NCBI GenBank assembly: GCA_032158295.1
Contig: CM063252.1
Coordinates: 17,628,036 to 17,692,035, forward strand
Origin: Pycnopodia helianthoides
Lineage: Eukaryota > Echinodermata > Asteroidea > Forcipulatida > Asteriidae
Length of the DNA: 64,000 nt
Direction of reading: 5' to 3'
The notes under the pieces were generated by a model that had not been told where the DNA came from, made no database searches, and saw only the letters and a list, made by a program, of their open reading frames with translations. This document shows, in pieces, positions 12,867-25,208 of this stretch. The position numbers were made by a program, and so were the translations under genes. Within the stretch, counting starts at the first letter, position 1, and each line of letters starts with the position of its first letter.

Positions 12867-12899
12867 CTTTCTTGCGCAAGAATTCCACAAAATAGACAT
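12867..12899 (-). CDS. Candidate first coding exon of an unknown minus-strand gene
   Basis: A minus-strand ATG at 12899..12897 opens 11 codons (MSILWNSCARK) ending exactly at a good donor, AAAG/GTAAGA. An ETS-like motif (TTCCGGAA, about 12904) is just upstream. It would be transcribed divergently from MIX23, whose ATG is about 800 bp to the right. No following exon was recognised further left, so this may be chance. If real, the short start with an arginine and few acidic residues could be a mitochondrial presequence. Confidence 0.25.
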
Positions 12900-13698
12900 C
12901 TATTTCCGGAAGGTTTGTGCACACTGCTTTTCGTCGACGACAAATTAGGTTCTTATACACTAGAGTAGTTGAACCTTTTGTAAAATGTGGATACTGAGTC
13001 CTTATTTCCCTTAAATCTTATTAAAATTGCAACTTTAAAACTGAATTTTAAATAGAATATAAAAAAATTACAGGTTTATAAAGTTTTTTAAGGCAAAATG
13101 TATCTAACTTTTATCATCAAATACACGTTTAATTTGTACTTAAAAACAGAAAAATGTCAGCTGCTATGGAATCTCCTATTTTCTCGCGATTTATTTCGAG
13201 AACAGTAATTGGGGATGACACACAAAAAGTAATTGTTATCAATATTGCACTAAGCAATGCATTTATTTTACATATCACGGTATGTCGCCACATTGTTACA
13301 AAGTTATTCCACATCAAGCTGTTTATAAAGGAAAAATTAAGCAGAATGACAGCAAATTCCATACACCAGGTTTTAAGCGCTTTTTTCCTTCTGCTTTTTA
13401 AGTTTTAGCTGCCCAATATTTGTAAATTTAAACCAGCTAGGGGATCATTGATTATTAACCTATACCATTTTTTACCAGGTGATAGTTGAAAGTTGCAACA
13501 TAAATTGCACAAAGAAGTCCTCTATTGAGTAAATCACATTCCATCAAAATTTAGATATAAACTTTGTAAACAAAAATTTGTTGCAAAATATTTGCGTCGG
13601 TTAGACCACATGGGCTTATAATATTGAACATTGAAACGGAAGAACCATATTTCTTAAAATGAAAATGGAACATTCCATACCGGTATCTTGTTACCAAC

Positions 13699-16600
13699 AT
13701 GGCAGCCAACATGGACGGTAACGTGTTGTGTGAAGATTTTCTTCAGTTTCAGGTGAAGTTATTGTTACGATTGATGTTGAACATTGAGCAAGATAGTGAT
13801 ATGAAATGAAGACAATGTCGAATGTCTTCAATGTCGAATGTCGAATGTCACTAGTTTAATACTAGAAATGGTTCATGTTGCTTGCTTGCCTTTTTTTTAT
13901 TATTTAAAAACATTTTTTTTTGGGGGGGGGGGTTGCGGCCGGCTACACGGTCAGCTTTTTCAGAGCATGGACTGATGGAGGTACACCAACTCAGTTTACA
14001 TGTAGTAGTACTGCAGCAACTGCTACTTAATATTTAAGGACTGTTTTAGGTAGATTCATACCCACCCTCAAACCATCTCGTCGAAGCAAACAGACTCGCG
14101 TGATTATGCAGTACTCCTCGTACCCACTGCTGACTGCTGACATAATAAAGTCATCCCCACCTAGTCCTGCAACCCCACCTAGTCCTGCAACCCCACCTAG
14201 TCCTGCAAGCCAGCACTAGCTCTAGCAGTAGGCCTATACTACCTTCCTACATGGAGGTAGACCTCCATGTTTCCTCCTAATTCACGGCTAAACTAGTACT
14301 AGTAGTACTCCATCAAACTCACCCAGACAAATGTTAAGGTCAAATTTCGAAGAAAACAGTTGTGTTTTAAAAACAGTACACCATCATTGACATTATTTGG
14401 GGATGTGGTTGAAGTGAACAATTTTGGGGAAACAATCAAATAGTTTAAAAAACACAATGCTCTAACTTTTTTAGTGTGTCTAACTCGAAGTAAGTGTATG
14501 TCATGATCATATTAAATGGGCCTATCAATGTTTGTTTTTGTTATTTACAACTGGTTTATTTGTTGTTTGTTCTGGCCATTGTAACTGGGTTAGTTTCACA
14601 GTTTCAATGACACTGTCAGACTGTTGACAGTTGGCACAAAGAACAAAAATTAACAATAAGCCGGTCAGCTTTTCAATTATTGTCAGATTGTTTGGATCCT
14701 TTTGTTGTTTTTGGAATCTCTGCATAATAAGCTGCTTTATCTGGGAGATCTCTTTGGGGGCAACAGTGTTTGGAAGTGAGATTGTTACTACCCAGGGTGA
14801 GCTTGTTTTGGGGTGACATTGTTGGGGGCTCACTTGCTGGGGGATGACATGACTGCCCACTGTATCATTTAGATTTTTTTGGGGGACAACCTTAGCTTAG
14901 TTTATTACATGTAGTTATTTGTGCAGAGGAAAAATTTGAAGGTCTGTGACTGTAATGTAATGTACATGTTCAACTTTTGCATGGAACCTTTCTCTAGTTA
15001 AAAGGGCTGTGTCGTCATGATCAAAGCAGGTCTTTGGCTGTACATGGAATTATGAACTTTCACCCAGTTACTGCAGGTGCGTGCCCTCACCTCATATCAA
15101 ATCTATGGAGAGAGTGCGTAGGAGTGCAGGAACTTGGTGAGGGCTTATGATTCCTTGTACAGCCACACTCACAGTCCAGCTTTGATGATCATGACAACAA
15201 AGCCCCTTTAACTATTGATGCATTTGAAAATCAACAGCACCATAAATAGAAGTACTTTGGTTGGTGTTGGGCTTTATGCTTTGCATTATGTTGGTTTCAG
15301 GTACATTGATACATTGTCTGTGCATTCATGCGTATGTAAGTGGCACCATCTCTCCTTGCCAAAAAAACCCAAAACAACACGCACAAAGAAAACAGTTGTT
15401 CCGCTAGTTCCCACACAACAAGCACAGACCATACAGAACTTTTGCACAATAATAATGCTTGTTTAGGGGCCATTTATTTGCTAGTTTACAGAGCTGGTCT
15501 TTACTGTATATCACATGGTAGTAAACCCCCAGTTTACCACTCGTCAACCAATCAGAGTGCACAAATTCTCTGAGGTTTTTATAAATATGTATTTTGTTTT
15601 CATTTTATAGGAGGCTTTAAAGAGTATGCGAACCATTGATGATAAAATAATCTACGCTCTTAATACAACAGTTCCTACTCAATCCTTCAAGGGACAAGTC
15701 AATTCTGGGAAAACGTGTCAAGATTTATATTCACAGGTACAGTTCATGTTGCTTTTTTTAACTCTACTCCATGTACATGAAAATATTCTCTTATAATCAC
15801 ATAGTTTTGAGTAAAGTTATAAAGTTTTAAACACTTTGCAGCCTGCAGTAGTCTGGTAGTTTTGTATCTATCTACCAGTGTTGTAGTCAAGTACTTTTCA
15901 CTCAAGTATCAAGTACTGCCAAGTACTACTACAAGGGTGGCTGAGTAGTACTCCAATACAGGTACTTGGGCCATCGAGTACGACTACAAATGTCGCTGAG
16001 TACCGAGTGTTCTGATATCCAAGTATCGAGTCCAACAGCCGAGTACTAAGTACTTGGATCTCGAGTCAGAGTACAAGTATTGTATAAAAATACGGGAAAA
16101 ATTAGTTAATACAGACATTTATATATTTTAACTATGTGCTTGTTATAAAAACATGAATAAATCATGGACAACTTCAATTTTAGCTTTCTACCTCTATTCC
16201 TTGCATTAACCTATTGGTTGGAAAGTGGAAGAGAAAGTTTTTTTTTACCATGAGTACTCTGAGGGTCTACACGGTCAAGTTGAGTTTGTTGTGATTTTGT
16301 AATAAAGAGAGTCCCTGTGAAATAAATGGAGTCCTTATTCAGAAACAAACTGAAACTTTCCTGTAAAAAAATGTACAAACCCAAATGAAATGCGACATCA
16401 TTTTCAATCACCAAGGCTGCTAGCAGAGTTATTGGCATAAGTGGTCAAGAAATGGATTGTAATTGTGATAAAGCTTCATTAGCTTCATCTCATCTTTACA
16501 GATAAAACCCATCCTAAATTCCCAGATTGTGTTTAGTAGGGTAGGGAGAATCTTACAAGCACATTTGCAGACTTTGCTTTGACAATGTTTCAGATGGAAA

Positions 16601-18658
16601 TACTTTCTCTGGAGGATTGTTGCTGTTTATGAACTAATTAATCAGTGATCATTCCAATGGGTGACTTCAGGGGACACTAGGTGGCAGCAGACTTATCAGG
16701 TCAATCCATTGTTCTAGGAAATGTGCGCATGCTCAGAACTACATAAACAATGAACATCTTCCTGGTATGTCTGCTGCATTGAAACTAATCAACTAATTGT
16801 TTTGCATAATTACCAATCCTGTGTCTGTAATAGATCAGTGTTGTCTCTCTTCTTTACTTACAGCTAGAAAAAGCATATAGTCAGCGAGATAGTGCTATAA
16901 AAAGATGTATATCCCAAGTGTCTACCACTGTCAATAGACTACGTGAAGTCAGGGCTCAAGACCCAGATAATGTTACCATCAATAGGAACTTAAAAAAAGA
17001 ACGAACTAAGGTAAGGGTCTGACAGGGTTTTCCTTCTTTAAGGGTTCAGATTGGCTTAGTGGGTTCTTTCCCAGCCTTTCACCTTTGTTGATAATGGTTC
17101 GAATCCCCTTGGAGCTTAGCATGTGGACTGGGTTTTCAGTCTCTACCTGATACATATACTGTGTATTTTCTTTATTTGAGGTATTCCTCTTTTATCTAAA
17201 GACTATGCCTGATGCTTCGTTCTTGAAAGGGTAAACATACCATGGTGTTAGCCTCCTTTGTAAAGGGCACCTCTATGAGGAAATTACAAATGTGTACTGG
17301 AACAACTCGAGGGGCACCGCGGCAATGACCAAGAGCATGGAAGTGATTGCCTCTGTTGCCTCTGTGTGAAGTATCATGCCTGTCAAACTGAATATTTCTT
17401 CATCTCCCTCTGCTTTTCAAATACTGTTCATCCTGTTAATGGTGTCTACGATCTCTCACCAAATAAAACTGCCATGTTTTAAATGGAACTTCTATTCTGC
17501 GTACACAGAGGGTAACTTTTGATTAGCATTGAACTGCGGTTTTGTAAAAAGTGAATGGTGTTGGTGGATTGTTCAGCTACAGATGTGCGATAAAACACTA
17601 AGCTTTCATTGGACTCTGATGCTTACCAGTTTTAAATGGATGGAAGGAGCTGTAACAATTTTGATTTGAGGGGAAATCCCCAGATTGGAGACTTGGATTA
17701 GATTTAGTGCAAACTTTTCCTGTCATTGGCTTATTGATATTACAAGGGTAATTACCAGGTTGGAAACCTTGGGTTGAATCTCTGAAAAATGCCTTGAATA
17801 TTTCCTCAGAGGCTAAAGGGAAAGTACATTGTTTTGTTTTTTTTGTATTAATGTAGATTCATTTCTAGTGTGTACTTTTCAAGAAACACCACCATACGAC
17901 CAACTTGTGCATGTAAGACTTTGTATCATTTTGTAAATATATACATTTACAAGATTATTGTTACGATGAAGCCATGTGAATTGAGTCAATACTCTGTAAT
18001 TATTTCTTTTTAAATATTATAAATTTTAATTGTAATTATTATTCTTTTTTTACAGCTGCAGCTCATGCAGTCTGAGCTGAACATTGAAGAAATTGTTAAA
18101 GATAGAAGTTATAAAGTAAGTAGACATCTACAGTACTTATATGCAATCCATTTGTTTGGTTTTTACATCAATGGTCCTAGGGTAGAGTGAGTTTACTTGT
18201 AACCTTTTCAGTGGTTAGCCAGAGAAACTGGTGAGCTTGTTTCACTTGGCCCCTAGTTTTTTTAGTAGTCCGTGTTTGGCATTAAATAGGGATGCTTTTC
18301 AACCCTAAACTGGCCAGCCAGACCACTTGGAGAGAATTGTAGTGGGCTCTCAGGTGTTGTAACTAGTATTGCCCAGGAGATCACTGTTAAGGGAGAACGC
18401 TGAAACCAGACCCAACAAAATCAAACTGAAGGTCTATTTTTGTATATTGAATTCTGAATAATTTGTGAACCTTGAAATGTTCAAGTTGTTCCAGTGCCAA
18501 ATGGCATTGTGTACAATAGCAGGCTGCAGTTTTGTGAGGATAGAGTTTGATGTCATCTATGTCACTGAAATGTTTGTCAATTTTTTCTTTTTGAATTTCA
18601 GGTATTCCATGAGAGATGTAGAAATCACTTCATTCCGCCTGCAACTCTCTCATCATGA
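13699..18658 (+). CDS. MIX23: MIX23 (CCDC58), mitochondrial intermembrane-space protein
   Basis: Complete, 147 aa in five coding exons, all phase 0: 13699..13752, 15611..15736, 16864..17010, 18056..18115, 18602..18658 (TGA 18656..18658). The protein starts MAANMDGNVLCEDFLQFQ; conserved blocks are MRTIDDKIIYALNTTVPT (exon 2), LREVRAQDPDN and KKERTK (exon 3), LQLMQSELNIEEIVKDRSYK (exon 4) and VFHERCRNHF (exon 5). Length and blocks match animal CCDC58/MIX23 (human about 144 aa). The family is a small, mostly helical, cysteine-containing protein reported to aid mitochondrial protein import; cysteines here are residues 12, 54, 75 and 135. The ATG follows ACCAAC, and the next in-frame Met is codon 5. 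Intron 2 holds a hAT-end-like fragment, a CTCF-like motif copy and, after exon 3, a SINE lies in intron 3. The upstream neighbour is importin alpha, as in human 3q21. Confidence 0.95.
14155..14208 (+). repeat. Three copies of an 18-bp unit
   Basis: CCCCACCTAGTCCTGCAA three times in tandem, in MIX23 intron 1. Confidence 0.9.
14998..15211. mobile_element. Short palindromic MITE with TTAA ends
   Basis: Left TTAAAAGGGCTGTGTCGTCA and right (reverse complement) TTAAAGGGGCTTTGTTGTCA pair as imperfect inverted arms, both followed by TGATC and later GGCTGTACA. About 214 bp, non-coding, in MIX23 intron 1. Confidence 0.75.
15877..16085 (+). mobile_element. hAT-end-like fragment rich in GAGTAC/AAGTAC
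   Basis: Begins CAGTGTTGTAGTCAAGTACT, a spelling typical of hAT transposon ends, and continues as a degenerate run of GAGTAC, AAGTAC and CAAGTATC words. No matching right end was found, so it may be a solo end. In MIX23 intron 2. Confidence 0.4.
16640..16765 (+). repeat. Dispersed repeat with CTCF-like motif, copy 1
   Basis: Contains CACTAGGTGGCAG at 16675..16687, followed by a stretch resembling the reverse complement of 26700..26830 (shared words: GGACACTAGGTGGCAG, ATCCATT, TTCT, CTCAGAAC). In MIX23 intron 2. The family is unnamed to me. Confidence 0.55.
17045..17165 (+). mobile_element. tRNA-derived SINE, second family
   Basis: A-box-like TTGGCTTAGTGG, B-box GGTTCGAATCCC, then GTGGACTGGGTTTTCAGT and CTCTACCTGA. 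It matches the SINE copy at 44503, in which the part after the B-box has become a tandem array. In MIX23 intron 3. Confidence 0.65.
17207..17385 (-). repeat. Dispersed ~170-bp repeat, copy 1 (inverted)
   Basis: The reverse complement aligns with 25487..25665 and 42745..42890: ATGATACTTCA start, CTTGGTCATTGCC, CGGTGCCCCT, TTGTTCC, CCTCATAG. The two ends (GCCTGATGCTTC and GCATGATACTTC when read outward) are roughly inverted, so it may be a MITE. In MIX23 intron 3. Confidence 0.6.
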
Positions 18659-18659
18659 C

Positions 18660-20490
18660 ACCTCATGTACCTGTTTTATAACATCTTCAACTACCCAACA
18701 CTTTTAAACTGTAAGGTACATGAGAAGGTGTATATACACATTGCATGGAATGATTTACTACATTAGGAAGAATGAATCCAATACTGAAACTTGGATCAAC
18801 TTTGTTATTTCTGGGCAGATTTTAGCCACAGATCGGTAACTTGATTGGTCGCAGTTTAAAGGTTTGGAATTTTCACTATACATGTAGTTGTGTTGATAAT
18901 TATTAATATGGGATTTGATCACAGCTTGGGACAGAAAAGCAACACAAACGTTAACTGTTAAGTGAAATGAGTGTTGGTGCACTCTACAAGTCAATAATTT
19001 GTGGCACCCAATAGCAGCAGTGGAGACTGACACAACCATTGAACACTCAAGTGTTGCTGAGGTTTGCTAATGTTGCCAGTGCATACATGTAACTTGTTCC
19101 CAATGAAAGTTGTTTGCAGCAACTGCTGAGTGGAACACATCCATGTTTGCTTTTGCTTTGCCTGACAGTTACGAGACAATTGAAGAAATTTTGTACAATG
19201 AAACACTGGCCAAACGAATTAACTATGCACTTTTGAACAAGAAAACAAATACTCACTCAAAAATCCCGATACTACCACACCGTTTATACCTACCATTAAA
19301 TAATCTATTGACAGCTTTTAAAAGTGAGAGTGTATTGTGTTTATCGCATACAGTTTGGGGAAAAATTGGTCTTTGATTGTGTTGTCCAGCATCCAATTGA
19401 AGTACTGAACCTGTTTTTTTTTTTTTTTTTACCACAACCACACGATTTTTCTACCAATATGTTTGTCAGAAAGGTTTCATTTGTAAGATGTCTGTAAAGA
19501 AGAAAAACGATCTGAAAACAAAATTGAGTTGCACTCACTATTTAAAGTACAACTTATTTCATAATGTTAAAATACTTTTCTATCATGAAGGAAACAGTTT
19601 GATTGGCTGGAAAGGAAGGCATTCATTTGATGATGATTTGATAGATTTGACCTATTTGTGTTTTCTCCATTGATAAATTTATTTGCAAATCATTGTCCTG
19701 TTATTTTGAAATCCCTGTTTCTGTCAATTTTTGTATTGGTCTTTTCTTGGACTATCATCCACATGGTTTTGAATGATAGGATGTGATGAATGCATCTACT
19801 CAGTACACAGATTATTCTGTGCATAGTTGCTCTACCATACACAACCAGTGCAGTTCAATGGTTCTGAATACTTACTAGCAAATGTTAGGGCAAGTAGGAG
19901 GGATTTTGTTGTGAGTTCAAGACTACGGAATATTTAAAGATAATAGTTTGGCATGGTACAGCATTTCAAACCCGTCCTTCAAATTTCACTCTGAGAAAAT
20001 GTATGCTTGAAATGTTCTTTTAGTGAGAGAGTGATTAATAAGATTGTATGAGTAAAGTTTCCTGCAAGTCCACTGTCAAGTCAACAAGCTGACTATTTTG
20101 TTTGGACCATATTACTTGCTACAAAAAGAGCGATCTTGAACATGTCAGGGCATTTTTTGGCAGATGTTGTTAATGATGTTTTTTGCATATTGTGCTGTAA
20201 TTTCCTCACAAAAACCAAACTGTTATTAATTATAAGTTACCCTTTTCCTCAACTACAAGTGTATAATCATTGTACACTGACATCTTTATACAGCGTAAGA
20301 CTTAATATGGTCTTCCGTTTGACTGTGTACACTTTGTGCCTGCAGTAGAACCAGGCTCTCTGACTCTTTTGTAAACATGTCACTAGATTCAAGTCATCTG
20401 TAAATGCTGCTTTCATTAAAGAGGGGGCTCCAAGGTCAAATCAAGTATTTCCAATAGATAGAGTCCTCCTGAAAGTGTGGAAAAAACTAT
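18660..20490. other. MIX23 3' flank, no gene
   Basis: AT-rich sequence after the MIX23 stop. It should hold the 3' UTR and polyadenylation site, but no single signal is convincing. Short open frames here lack domains or splice context. Confidence 0.5.
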
Positions 20491-20791
20491 AAGTCTCTAA
20501 CCTCTTGTTAAAATGGTGTAAAATGCCATTTTATTTGATACTCTTTCAGCGTGAAATTTGAAACATGACATCGTTGGACATAAAAAAAAAATGGATCAGC
20601 GTCTGTACATTCCAAAGATACATTTTTGCGCCAGTCAAAAGGTCAAATTCAATGCTTTTTTTATTGAATATCATCAACGATCGGGAGAAAACTAAAAATT
20701 ATCTGAATGTGACGTCATAGAATGTTTCTAGACTTTACGAAAATTGCACCCAGTGGCATTTGACACTGTTTCAACATGAGGTTAGAGACTC
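20491..20791. mobile_element. MITE with ~35-bp inverted ends
   Basis: Left AAGTCTCTAACCTCTTGTTA and right (reverse complement) TGAGTCTCTAACCTCATGTT, both continuing to an AAATGCCA word. About 300 bp, no coding frame. Confidence 0.65.
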
Positions 20792-20876
20792 AATGCTTTT
20801 TCCCCATTTTCACAAGAACTCAAACTTTAAGAAAATGAGTGTATCACAAAACTGGTCTTGAAATTGGAGCTTCTCT

Positions 20877-21224
20877 TCAAAGGTATTGTACACTTTTGGT
20901 AACAGCTCAAAATCAGTGTCCACATTTTGTGTGATTAAACATATGCATGAACAAACAAACCTGTGAAAGTTTGAGCTCAATTGGTCATCAAGGTCACAAG
21001 AAAATAGTGAAAAGAGAAGAGATCTTATGTGTTTTCTGTTTTTTCAAATTATCGCTCGCGATAATTACTATTGTTTTACTCGTTTCTCAGAAACGATAGC
21101 ATTTTAGGCAGAAATATTTTAAGGAACCCTCTCTACCATTACTCACTTTAAATCATGTAAGTTATGTGTGAATCTGTGAACATTGTGTTTTTCGATCTTA
21201 CCAATAGTGTACAGGGCCTTTAAG
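20877..21224. mobile_element. MITE, family with TTACCAATAGTGT ends
   Basis: Left AAGGTATTGTACACTTTTGG then TAA; right end TTACCAATAGTGTACAGGGC then CTTTAA. Shares internal words (AAACCTGTGAAA.TTTGA.CTCAATTGGTC) with 56214..56565. Confidence 0.7.
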
Positions 21225-22599
21225 AGAGTGAGAAGCAGTTTTATTCATAAATTCATCTTAGTTGTCTGACATGTTCCATTAAAACTAGAGAGTTTGCAGT
21301 CTTCCAAAATCCAATGTTATAGTACATTGTACCTTTAAAATGACCAAAACAATGTTTTCATTTTCAAGCTATTGTAGTAGTATAAAGTCACATTCAAACA
21401 GAAACGATTGGGTTACTTGTATTACATGACCACAGGAAATAATCATAAATCTGTTTTTCTCTAAAAAGTTGTGATTTTATATCTTGAAAGTTGTTATTAT
21501 TCACAGCAAATCTCAACATAAAAAGTTGAGAAATTTATACTGTTTTTGAACAGTCTAACATATGAGACTCAAGTACTGAGGCTGAGTCTTCCATTTAGTA
21601 TTGGTAGAAATCCTGGTCATGACACTCTTGTCCTTGAGAGTAAGTACATGTAACCATGATTGCTTCTCATCACCCAGGAGTAAATGAGTACCTGCAAAGG
21701 TAGAGGTTGATAATGTGAATGATTGGGCATCCCATGGGCTTGTCAGTGCTGCATATTCTTCAGGAGTTGAGATGGTTTCAGGACTTTTTAAGGCCCAATA
21801 AACACGGGTAGTTAGTGAAAAGGCATTTTGTCACAGTGGGTAATAATAGTGCCTAAAATGGCTATTGCAAGTCAGATATAAGCTGGATAATCAGGTTCTT
21901 GTGTTTAATGTCATGGAACGGATAAGTAAGTCATTGTACCAGATGTTTGTGCAATTCCAAGTATCTCATTGTCTTTATTCACACTTCTTGATGCATTTTG
22001 ATATGATTCTGGTTAAATCCATGACTTGTCACTGAGGTTGTCATTTAAAAGTTTGTTATTGAAAGTAACAAGTTGATTTTGGGTTTGAATAAAGTTTTAT
22101 GATAATGAACTTATGTCGCATTCAAAATTTCATTTTCTAGGTCAGTGTATTGGATACAAAATGGCTGATCTTGAAGGAGCACAGCAGAAACATTTCTTAC
22201 CACAGCTTTCAGCTTATCAACAGTTATCAGGGCATGCACAATACAATGTGAAGTGCTCTTTTTTGGCTTTAAACCTGTTTGTGCCAGGTAAAATGTATTT
22301 GAGCAGAAATCTATATCAATTTGCTAGGCAAAAATATAGGAAACCCGCAGTAAAAAGTTTATGATAATTATAATTATTTCACTGTTACATCTCTCTGCCA
22401 TCTGGTATTCAAAACTTTTCTACAATAAGTGAAACTTTTTCATGCTTAGCAACATTATTTGGTAAGCAGGTTTCGAATCTCTCGACGGCAGCCCCTTTGA
22501 CTGGTAAAATGATTCGTGATAAACATTATTAGTCCATTCATTTAATAGATTCGTTTGATATCATGTCATTGAGACTGTTGAGCCATCCCCTTGATGGGG

Positions 22600-22700
22600 A
22601 TAAATTTCCAGAATACTTGGGAGTATGGATCCGCGCATGCGCAATTTGGTTTAACTTTCGCGGCAAATTTGGCCAGTACGTAAAAATTTCCCGTAAAATC
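22600..22700 (+). promoter_or_regulatory. CHAF1B promoter with NRF1 and E2F motifs
   Basis: A palindromic NRF1 site, GCGCATGCGC (22633..22642), is followed 13 bp later by an E2F-type site, TTTCGCGGCAAA (22656..22667), then TTTGGCCA. They stand out against CpG-poor AT-rich surroundings and lie just before a candidate non-coding exon. E2F control is expected for an S-phase chromatin assembly factor. Confidence 0.7.
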
Positions 22701-22828
22701 AAGACTAGTCTCTAACTGAGTTTACGCTGTGTGTCTGTTGTTTTGCTGTGAACAAATAGACCTTGTGTCTTAATTTAACCTCATCAACTGCTGCTTTGAA
22801 CAAGTTTCGTATTTAGATTTGAAGAAAG
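22700..22828 (+). other. Candidate non-coding first exon of CHAF1B
   Basis: Stretch downstream of the E2F/NRF1 cluster ending GAAGAAAG at a strong donor, GTAAGTTGG (22829). The first coding exon of CHAF1B begins right after an acceptor (25206) with only two bases before its ATG, so an upstream 5' UTR exon is required. The transcription start is not known; the left edge given is approximate. Confidence 0.6.
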
Positions 22829-23231
22829 GTAAGTTGGCCTACATTATTTCGTCTATTTTAGAGATTTATCGATGACCAAACCAGCCATTTCATCACTGCA
22901 CTGCCACTGTCACTGAGTCGGTCAGGGGGATCAGGTGGTGTGTAAAGATTTATTTTGCCGTGTACCTACATGTACTGTACGACGTAGTGTAAGTAAAACT
23001 CTATGCATAGAGAAAAAGTGGTCCTTTCTCTATGCTCTATGTAAGTAAACGTTAACGTTTACTTTAGGCCTGTGTGTAGTGTAATGTTTGTTACTAATGT
23101 CTGTGATGTACATGTATGTTGTTATTGTTATCAATATTACCAATTACTAATTATCGTATGAAAACAATGACCATGCTGTAGTCAGGCACTGTTTTCCTCT
23201 AGTTTCAAGCTTGCTACCCAAAAATGTAGTA

Positions 23232-24295
23232 CAGCCGTTTGACCAGTTTTGGATCATTGACCAGTTTTGGATCATTGACCAGTTCCGGATCATTGACCAG
23301 TTTTGGATCACTTCAACTTTGCAATAAACACACAATTAAATTACTACAAATATTACCAATTTTTGTTGATACATGTGAATAATAATATCCAATAAACCAA
23401 CAAACCCAAAATAAGGTGCCAAACATTATCAACAAATAAATTATGGCAATTTTTTTCTTGTGTTTGTCTGTGATAATGATTGTTATAATAATAAAAATAA
23501 AATAGTTAAAAAACGCTGTTAAAAGTTCTCATCTTTCAAGTTTGAACGCCAGGGCAAACAACATTTATGTAAAATGTTAAAAATGTGTAGAAAAGTTTTG
23601 AAATTTGTTTTTTGGGGGGCATCACACTTGACCAGTTCGAGATCGCACAACATCTTGCACCTAAAATGCTGGCGCACTCAGTAAGGTAAAATCATAAGGC
23701 TGCTGTAGAAAGTTTAGTTATTGCTTTTTAGACACATTACTTCAACAAATTCTTGTAGCTTCGTTTTTTGTGCGGAAATTAAACTTGGAGGAGGGAGTTG
23801 CGACTGTAAAGAATAGATGTGTGTGTTTTTGTTGCTTTTAGGTGCGCTTTGCTTTTTCATTTGCCTGCGCTGTTGCATTGTGTTTTTGTTGCCGGGTTTC
23901 TGAGCTGCTGTTGAAGACACTTACATTGTACATGACATTTGCTTGAGAAAGGAAGTACATGTCCATGCTACACACTTTTCTGAAGTTTGTGTCCTTTGGA
24001 GACAGTTATGAACTGAATTAACCTGTTGCAATATTGTAAAAAATGCAATTGGTTTGCAATAGAGGGCACGCTACTGATTCAGAATAGAATCAACCGATCC
24101 CGAACTGGTCAAACAGGTGACGATGCTTTTCTCGAAGCCTCTTCAAAAGTATAAATCTTTTTTTCTCAGTGGATACTTGGTGAGTTTTATGACATGTTTA
24201 GGTAAACTGATCAACTTTTTTGTTTAAGATGTCAAAGAAATTGCAACAAAAACATTGTGAATTTAAAAAGTGATCCAGAACTGGTCAAAGGACTG
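23232..24295. mobile_element. pogo/Tc1-like MITE, copy B
   Basis: 1064 bp flanked by TA. The right end, reverse-complemented, is CAGTCCTTTGACCAGTTCTG then GATCACTT; the left end is CAGCCGTTTGACCAGTTTTG with the subunit TTGACCAGTTTTGGATCA repeated about four times (23238-23310). It matches copy A at 10420 without that copy's inner insertion. In CHAF1B intron 1. No transposase frame. Confidence 0.8.
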
Positions 24296-24822
24296 TAGCC
24301 TATTCTGACTGTAACTTTTTAGTGGAACTAATTTTTATCTTGATTATTCTACTGACCAGAGAAATATTTCATTTTATTTCCTTTTTTCATGTCTTTGATA
24401 TATGCCTGGAAAAAATGACATTAAAAAGCAATACTTATATAGTTGTAGTAGTACTACTGTACAAGACTGAATTGTTAGGCCTAATGATGTTTGCAATGTA
24501 ATGTTTGTCTTTCGTTTGCTTCCTTTAGTTTTGTTTTTGTTTTCAACAACATTTTTTCCATTCCAATTGGCAATAAAATCAGAAGATGGTCTAGTGTAAA
24601 TTAGGTGGTCAAAACTGATAGTAATACTATAGTGATAGTGATAGTGATTATGCAGCAATTTAAGAAAAGACCCCCCCCTCCTATCTTGGGTAAAACAATC
24701 TGCCATAGTGTGGATTTTTTTAATTTATTACAAAGCGCCGCATCCTGCCCTGAAAAAAAAATTACATATTTTTTTCTGCATTTTTTACTTTGGCTGATGA
24801 GTGTAAAACAGTGACCCACCTT

Positions 24823-24883
24823 GGTCATCACAGGTCATCACAGGTCATCACAGGTCATCACAGGTCCTTGGTCATCACAGGTC
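24823..24883 (+). repeat. 10-bp tandem repeat
   Basis: GGTCATCACA repeated four times, a GGTCCTT break, then one more copy. In CHAF1B intron 1. Confidence 0.9.
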
Positions 24884-25208
24884 CTTTTTGAAACCACAGC
24901 TTGGGTTCCTACTTGGAAAGCACGTTTCTAAATAACTGTCAGAGCCCAAGCCAAAGCTGTTGATTGGAAAAGGGATTGAAGGGATTCCAGAGTATCATAG
25001 CTCAAAACATACATGTAGGTCTAAGCTTGCCTAATCTCTGACTAAAAAACATTATCCTACTTGTAGTTATGAAGAATTAGTGAAAGACTGGCAGTCGGAT
25101 TTGGCATCTTTTGTCTGGTCTTTAATATAAAGGCTCATATGAAGCACACTTTATAAACCTTTTCTCTTCACCATAATTCTAACAAATTTGACTTTATTTT
25201 CTCTAGAG

